A stretch of 54,247 bases of DNA from an uncultured Prevotella sp. (GTDB lineage: Bacteria > Bacteroidota > Bacteroidia > Bacteroidales > Bacteroidaceae), in the NCBI GenBank assembly GCA_900544825.1, contig UQWP01000013.1, positions 1-54,247 of the forward strand, given 5' to 3'. The notes beneath the pieces are model-generated. The model saw nothing but the letters and a program-made list of their open reading frames with translations. It was not told the origin of the DNA and did not search any database. The position numbers and the translations under genes were made by a program. Positions 50,949 through 54,247 of the stretch are shown here, piece by piece (positions within the stretch are counted from its first letter, which is position 1; every line of letters begins with the position of its first letter).

Positions 50949-52076
50949 TTACTTGGTTCCGAGGTCTGCATTCTGCAAATTGAGAACCCAGCCGTTTACC
51001 TTGATTCTTGCATCCATGTGGTAGTCGGAACCTGGACTTGGAACGTAGAATACGAGGGTGTAGTGATCCTGGCGGTCGAGGTATTCCTGATCCTCCCAGC
51101 CCTTGTCGGTGCGCTCGCCGCAGAGAGCGAGGAACCATGGCAGTGAGTGGTTGAAGATTACCTTGCCTGTGCGCTTGTCGGTGATCACGATTCGCTTGTC
51201 ATCGTACTCCTTACTGTCGGTGTTGCGGGTGCTTACATCATCCTTGCGCTCGAACATTCTGGAAGAAGACAGGTCGTAAACCAGAGCCTTGTCGATTTCC
51301 TCACCTTCTACCTCAGTATTACCGCTGGTGTTTACCACCAGTTTCTCGTTGTAAGGCACGTAGGTGATTGGCTTGTTCTGCTCTACGCCGTTGGCATCCT
51401 TAACCTTGTCGCCCTTGTAGTCGAGGAGTGCAGCCGAGCCCTTGATTCTTACGTCGAAGTTTTCTGCCACGAATCCCTGCTGGTCGTTATCGTAAGGAAG
51501 CATCACGATGCGGTAGGTCTTGGTACATTTCATCAAGCTCAGTTCGCCGGATGTGTCCTTTTTTCCCTTGAAGTCGAGAGATGTCTGGGCGGTGTAGAGA
51601 GCGGTGAACTTCTTGTTGTTGACAGAAGCTTCTCCGTCTTTCTTTCCCATTTCCTCCTGCAGGTCGTTGATGGTAGAAACACCTGGTGTGAGTTGGGTGA
51701 AGCTGAACTCCATCTCGTCGTCACCGTCGGCTCTGCTACCTGTAGGTTTCTTGTCACGCGCTAGGCAGACGAAGGTGTATTTACCTTCCTGTAAGTCTGT
51801 GATGTCCATGCTGTGACCCGTTTCGAATTTGTCGGCTGACTGCGTATAGGTATCGAAGTATTTACCGTTTTTATCGAAAACATAGACGTTGAGGTTTTTC
51901 ACTTCCTGGGAGAAAGCATCAGCGTTCTCAACATTATATGTATAATCGAACTTGAGCGACACCTTGGGTGCAGGACAATTCGTCAAATCGTCTTTCATGC
52001 ATGATGAAAGCGAAGAGAGTGCGATGGCTGAGATACAAACCACTTTGCAACCGTTTTTGATGATGAAATGTTTCAT
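50949..52076 (-). CDS. Mfa2/FimB-family fimbrial anchor lipoprotein
   Basis: A 375-aa lipoprotein of the FimB/Mfa2 anchor family. The signal ends LSSLSSC (Cys26). The family start is plain: NCPAPKVSLKFDYTYNVENADAFSQEVKNLNVYVFDKNGKY. Unlike its neighbours it has no Arg in the 30-35 residues after the Cys, as expected if it stays lipid-anchored. The last residues, MDARIKVNGWVLNLQNADLG, resemble the C-terminus of the major pilin. In P. gingivalis the anchor follows the pilin gene, as here. Confidence 0.85.
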   Translation of the reverse strand: MKHFIIKNGCKVVCISAIALSSLSSCMKDDLTNCPAPKVSLKFDYTYNVENADAFSQEVKNLNVYVFDKNGKYFDTYTQSADKFETGHSMDITDLQEGKYTFVCLARDKKPTGSRADGDDEMEFSFTQLTPGVSTINDLQEEMGKKDGEASVNNKKFTALYTAQTSLDFKGKKDTSGELSLMKCTKTYRIVMLPYDNDQQGFVAENFDVRIKGSAALLDYKGDKVKDANGVEQNKPITYVPYNEKLVVNTSGNTEVEGEEIDKALVYDLSSSRMFERKDDVSTRNTDSKEYDDKRIVITDKRTGKVIFNHSLPWFLALCGERTDKGWEDQEYLDRQDHYTLVFYVPSPGSDYHMDARIKVNGWVLNLQNADLGTK

Positions 52077-52142
52077 ATCGTTTGTATTTTATTGATTCTT
52101 TTACTTATACTTATATCTAGTGTGCCTCAGGGCGTAAGAAGT

Positions 52143-52334
52143 GGGGTAGCCTTCGGCATCTTTTTTTTCTTGTTGAGTGGTGCTGATTCAGCACGATAGG
52201 GGTTCCCGCCATCCTTTGGCGGCAAATATCATCTTTTTCTTTTTTTAATCTCCCGGAGGCGGGGTAGCCCCCGGGAGATTGAGAGTATTATTGTTTCAAG
52301 AATTATCTTGAGATCGGGGGATGGGGTACATCCC
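52143..52334 (-). promoter_or_regulatory. hairpin-rich spacer between pilin and anchor genes
   Basis: The 307-nt spacer has several stems: AATCTCCCGG/CCGGGAGATT (52247-52256 and 52271-52280) with inner G/C pairs, CCGCC/GGCGG (52206-52222), GTGCTGA/TCAGCAC (52180-52194), GGGATG/CATCCC (52318-52334) and TCAAGA/TCTTGA (52296-52311). On the - strand the large stem is followed by A, not T, so it is not a standard terminator. It may stabilise the pilin mRNA or let only part of transcription pass. No gene is seen. Confidence 0.6.
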
Positions 52335-52383
52335 TGGAGCATTCATCTTTTTTCGTTTCTGCGATTAAGCGAAGTGATTGGGA

Positions 52384-53934
52384 TTAGTCACCCAAACTTA
52401 CATCCTGGTTATTGAGAACCCAAGGGTTAACAGAAACTGTTACGTTGAGGTAGAACAAAGACTTCTGGTCAATCTCATCCTCACCATTAGGAACCTGTGC
52501 ACCAATATTGAAGACATTGTTTACTGTCAACTTGTAGATGGTGTTGCGCTGGATTAATGGCAGACCTGTTGTCACGAGGTTCTTGTCAACGATGTTCTGA
52601 CGGTAGTAAGTCAAACCCTTTACGAATACTTCGATGTCGTAGTCATTGCGGAATTTCTCCAGAGCCTGCTCTTTTGCTGTACCCTCTGCCATAGCGAAGA
52701 TCTTATCCAAGTTAGTCTTCATAGCTGTTGCGTCTACGCCCTTACCAAAGATATCTGTTACGTCTGCATAGTGGTTGAAGATCTGTGCAAAACTTGTGAA
52801 GATAATGTTGTTGTAACGATAGAATGTACCAGCATAAGGATCTGTTCCTGTATAATCTGCTGGCATAACCTCGCCTGCCTTGTTCTTAAACTTTGTATCA
52901 TCCAAAGTAACCTTATACTCGAAGTACATCTTTGTAGGGTCTGCAGAAGTGTTCTCGAATACGTAGTTGTGTGCAGTTTCTGTTACAGTTGTGAAACCAC
53001 CTTCTGCAAATAGCTTTTCTCCACCAAATGATGTTGTTGGCTGCCACATTGCAATATCAGCAGGAATAGAAAGTGCACTATTGTCCCAAGTCTGCATAAC
53101 GTTAGCCTTGTTGGTCAGGTTTACAATCGCATATCTGCTCAATGTGATACCCTTAACCTTATCTCTTGCATCCTTCATTGCTTCTTTTACAGCCTCAGTA
53201 AGCGTTTTGTCACCAGTATATGTAGCAGTGATATTTGTTGCACCAGATGCTGGAGCATCGATACGAGCGGTAATGCGCTCAATTGCAATCGGAGCCTTCT
53301 TCTTTACTACAGAACCCTTGGTGTACGTTACTGTAGCAGGGTTTGTCTTGTCCTTATTATCTTTGGTGAAAACAACGGTGTATCCATTACCATCAACATT
53401 TGCGTCGTTCTGGTTGAACATAGCAAAGTTATTAGCTGAAGCAAATGGGTTAGCAAACTGTGATTTTGCTGTAAATACGTGTGTTGTAGGGTTTATTTTG
53501 TCTGGAACCTTGTTGTCACCTGCCAAGAAGTAAACCTTATAGGTTGTTCCTGCTGCTACCTTATCAACCTTGATGTTAATGAGCTTAGTGCCGTTCTTTT
53601 TCTCGGTTGCTCCATCCCATTTTGTATCTTCATCTGTAGCTGAGTTATCTACGAAGCGGCTGAAAGCAACTTGGCCTTTCTGGTCAACCAAGAAGAATGT
53701 ACCCTTGTTTACAGTCTGCTCTTCAGTTGAAGCTGATTGTGTTCCGTCTGCACCTTCTACAGTTCTTGTACCATTGTTGGTAGGAGTCTGGATAGCCGAT
53801 GTCATATAGAAGCCATCAACCTGTGACTGTGTACCTGCGCCACCACCTGTCAAATCATCATTGTTACTGCAGCTTGAGAAAGATAACGCTGCTGCTGATA
53901 CCAAGCTCATTGCGAGCAAATTCATTTTCTTCAT
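52384..53934 (-). CDS. Mfa1-family major fimbrial subunit
   Basis: A 516-aa pilin precursor. Signal MKKMNLLAMSLVSAAALSFS with lipidated Cys22; Arg57 (GTRTVEG) is the likely site of removal of the N-terminal strand. The protein has the two-domain Mfa1 pattern (KGTFFLVDQKGQVAFSRFVD, TYKVYFLAGDNKVPDK, APIAIERITARID). It ends with the Mfa1-type strand FYLNVTVSVNPWVLNNQDVS, which probably serves in strand exchange. It is the first gene of the operon, as expected for the major pilin. Confidence 0.88.
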   Translation of the reverse strand: MKKMNLLAMSLVSAAALSFSSCSNNDDLTGGGAGTQSQVDGFYMTSAIQTPTNNGTRTVEGADGTQSASTEEQTVNKGTFFLVDQKGQVAFSRFVDNSATDEDTKWDGATEKKNGTKLINIKVDKVAAGTTYKVYFLAGDNKVPDKINPTTHVFTAKSQFANPFASANNFAMFNQNDANVDGNGYTVVFTKDNKDKTNPATVTYTKGSVVKKKAPIAIERITARIDAPASGATNITATYTGDKTLTEAVKEAMKDARDKVKGITLSRYAIVNLTNKANVMQTWDNSALSIPADIAMWQPTTSFGGEKLFAEGGFTTVTETAHNYVFENTSADPTKMYFEYKVTLDDTKFKNKAGEVMPADYTGTDPYAGTFYRYNNIIFTSFAQIFNHYADVTDIFGKGVDATAMKTNLDKIFAMAEGTAKEQALEKFRNDYDIEVFVKGLTYYRQNIVDKNLVTTGLPLIQRNTIYKLTVNNVFNIGAQVPNGEDEIDQKSLFYLNVTVSVNPWVLNNQDVSLGD

Positions 53935-54116
53935 AATCTTTTACTTATTTAGTGTTATACAATTTTTTAGTTTGAGTTGCGAAATGGACGGGTCTCTCAG
54001 ACCTCATCACTGGCTTCGCCCGGGGGTAATCAAATACTATTCTTTCTTTTCTTGTTCTTAAATTAATTTTTTTAGTTTATATTATTGCAATAGTTCGTTA
54101 ATAATTCAATAATGTG
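53935..54116 (-). promoter_or_regulatory. upstream region of the pilus operon
   Basis: This A/T-rich stretch should hold the operon promoter and leader. I find no exact TAnnTTTG on the - strand. The leader has short stems GGTCT/AGACC (53991-54003) and GGC-TTC-GCC (54013-54021), similar in style to the spacer stems downstream. No invertible-repeat pair is seen that would suggest a promoter switch. Confidence 0.4.
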
Positions 54117-54247
54117 CTAAGCAGCTATACGCTGTAAGCACAAGAGATCTTTGAAAATCTTGCTAATTAAAGTTCGGTTCGGGGTGTACCCGCTTGCTTT
54201 AAAAATTCGTTTCACCAGATAAATGTTGGTCATCAGTGACTTGAATG
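54117..54247 (-). CDS. possible 3' end of an upstream gene, cut by the window edge
   Basis: On the - strand a frame stays open from the edge for 42 codons to a TAG at 54117-54119, ending RTLISKIFKDLLCLQRIAA. The composition (many Ile, Lys, Leu, Arg) is protein-like but I recognise no family, and a stretch this short may be open by chance. It could be the end of a transposase or other gene upstream of the pilus operon. Confidence 0.2.
   Translation of the reverse strand, partial: FKSLMTNIYLVKRIFKASGYTPNRTLISKIFKDLLCLQRIAA

Noticed and set aside
53935..54247. Invertible promoter controlling the pilus operon
   Set aside because: No pair of inverted repeats flanking a promoter was found, and no recombinase gene is in the window.

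Overview
The window comes from a Bacteroidales bacterium, most like a Prevotella/Segatella-type gut or oral species. Several things in the sequence point there: promoters of the Bacteroidetes form (TTTG, 19-20 bp, TAnnTTTG), few Shine-Dalgarno sites, the order secY-map-infA-rpmJ, a DUF3467 gene between rpoC and rpsL, and a Mfa/Fim (type V) pilus lipoprotein cluster. The species is inferred, not proven.

Region 1 (1-31.9 kb, all + strand) is the core expression block: tRNA-Tyr (cut by the window edge), tRNA-Gly, tRNA-Thr, tuf, tRNA-Trp, secE, nusG, rplKAJL, an attenuator-like hairpin, rpoB, rpoC and a terminator. A DUF3467 gene with its own promoter follows, then rpsL-rpsG-fusA and the complete S10-spc-alpha series (rpsJ to rplQ, with secY, map, infA, rpmJ and rpoA). 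The operon is tightly packed, so the few long spacers stand out. Most of them carry a hairpin that could be an autoregulatory RNA or, at rpmJ-rpsM, a new promoter.

Region 2 (31.9-41.0 kb) holds housekeeping and envelope genes: a glycine-zipper lipoprotein, convergent RlpA, a large protein joining two receiver-like domains to a PEP/pyruvate-binding domain, a FucP-type sugar permease, class II fructose-bisphosphate aldolase, a small lipoprotein and a DUF5106/thioredoxin-like protein.

Region 3 (41.0-43.5 kb) is the most unusual part. A lone Rpn-type PD-(D/E)XK nuclease/transposase gene lies among palindromic REP-like elements, including a 27-bp direct repeat exactly 1,200 bp apart that brackets the gene and an inverted copy further on. 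Upstream are iterated 22-bp palindromic units and a TTCACC/GGTGAA array.

Region 4 (43.5-54.2 kb, - strand) is a six-gene type V pilus operon: a Mfa1-like major pilin, a Mfa2-like anchor and four further surface lipoproteins, one ending in a lectin-like WRLPT module. It ends at a clear rho-independent terminator. Five of the six precursors carry an Arg about 29-35 residues after the lipidated Cys; the anchor does not. That pattern suits proteolytic maturation and strand-exchange assembly.
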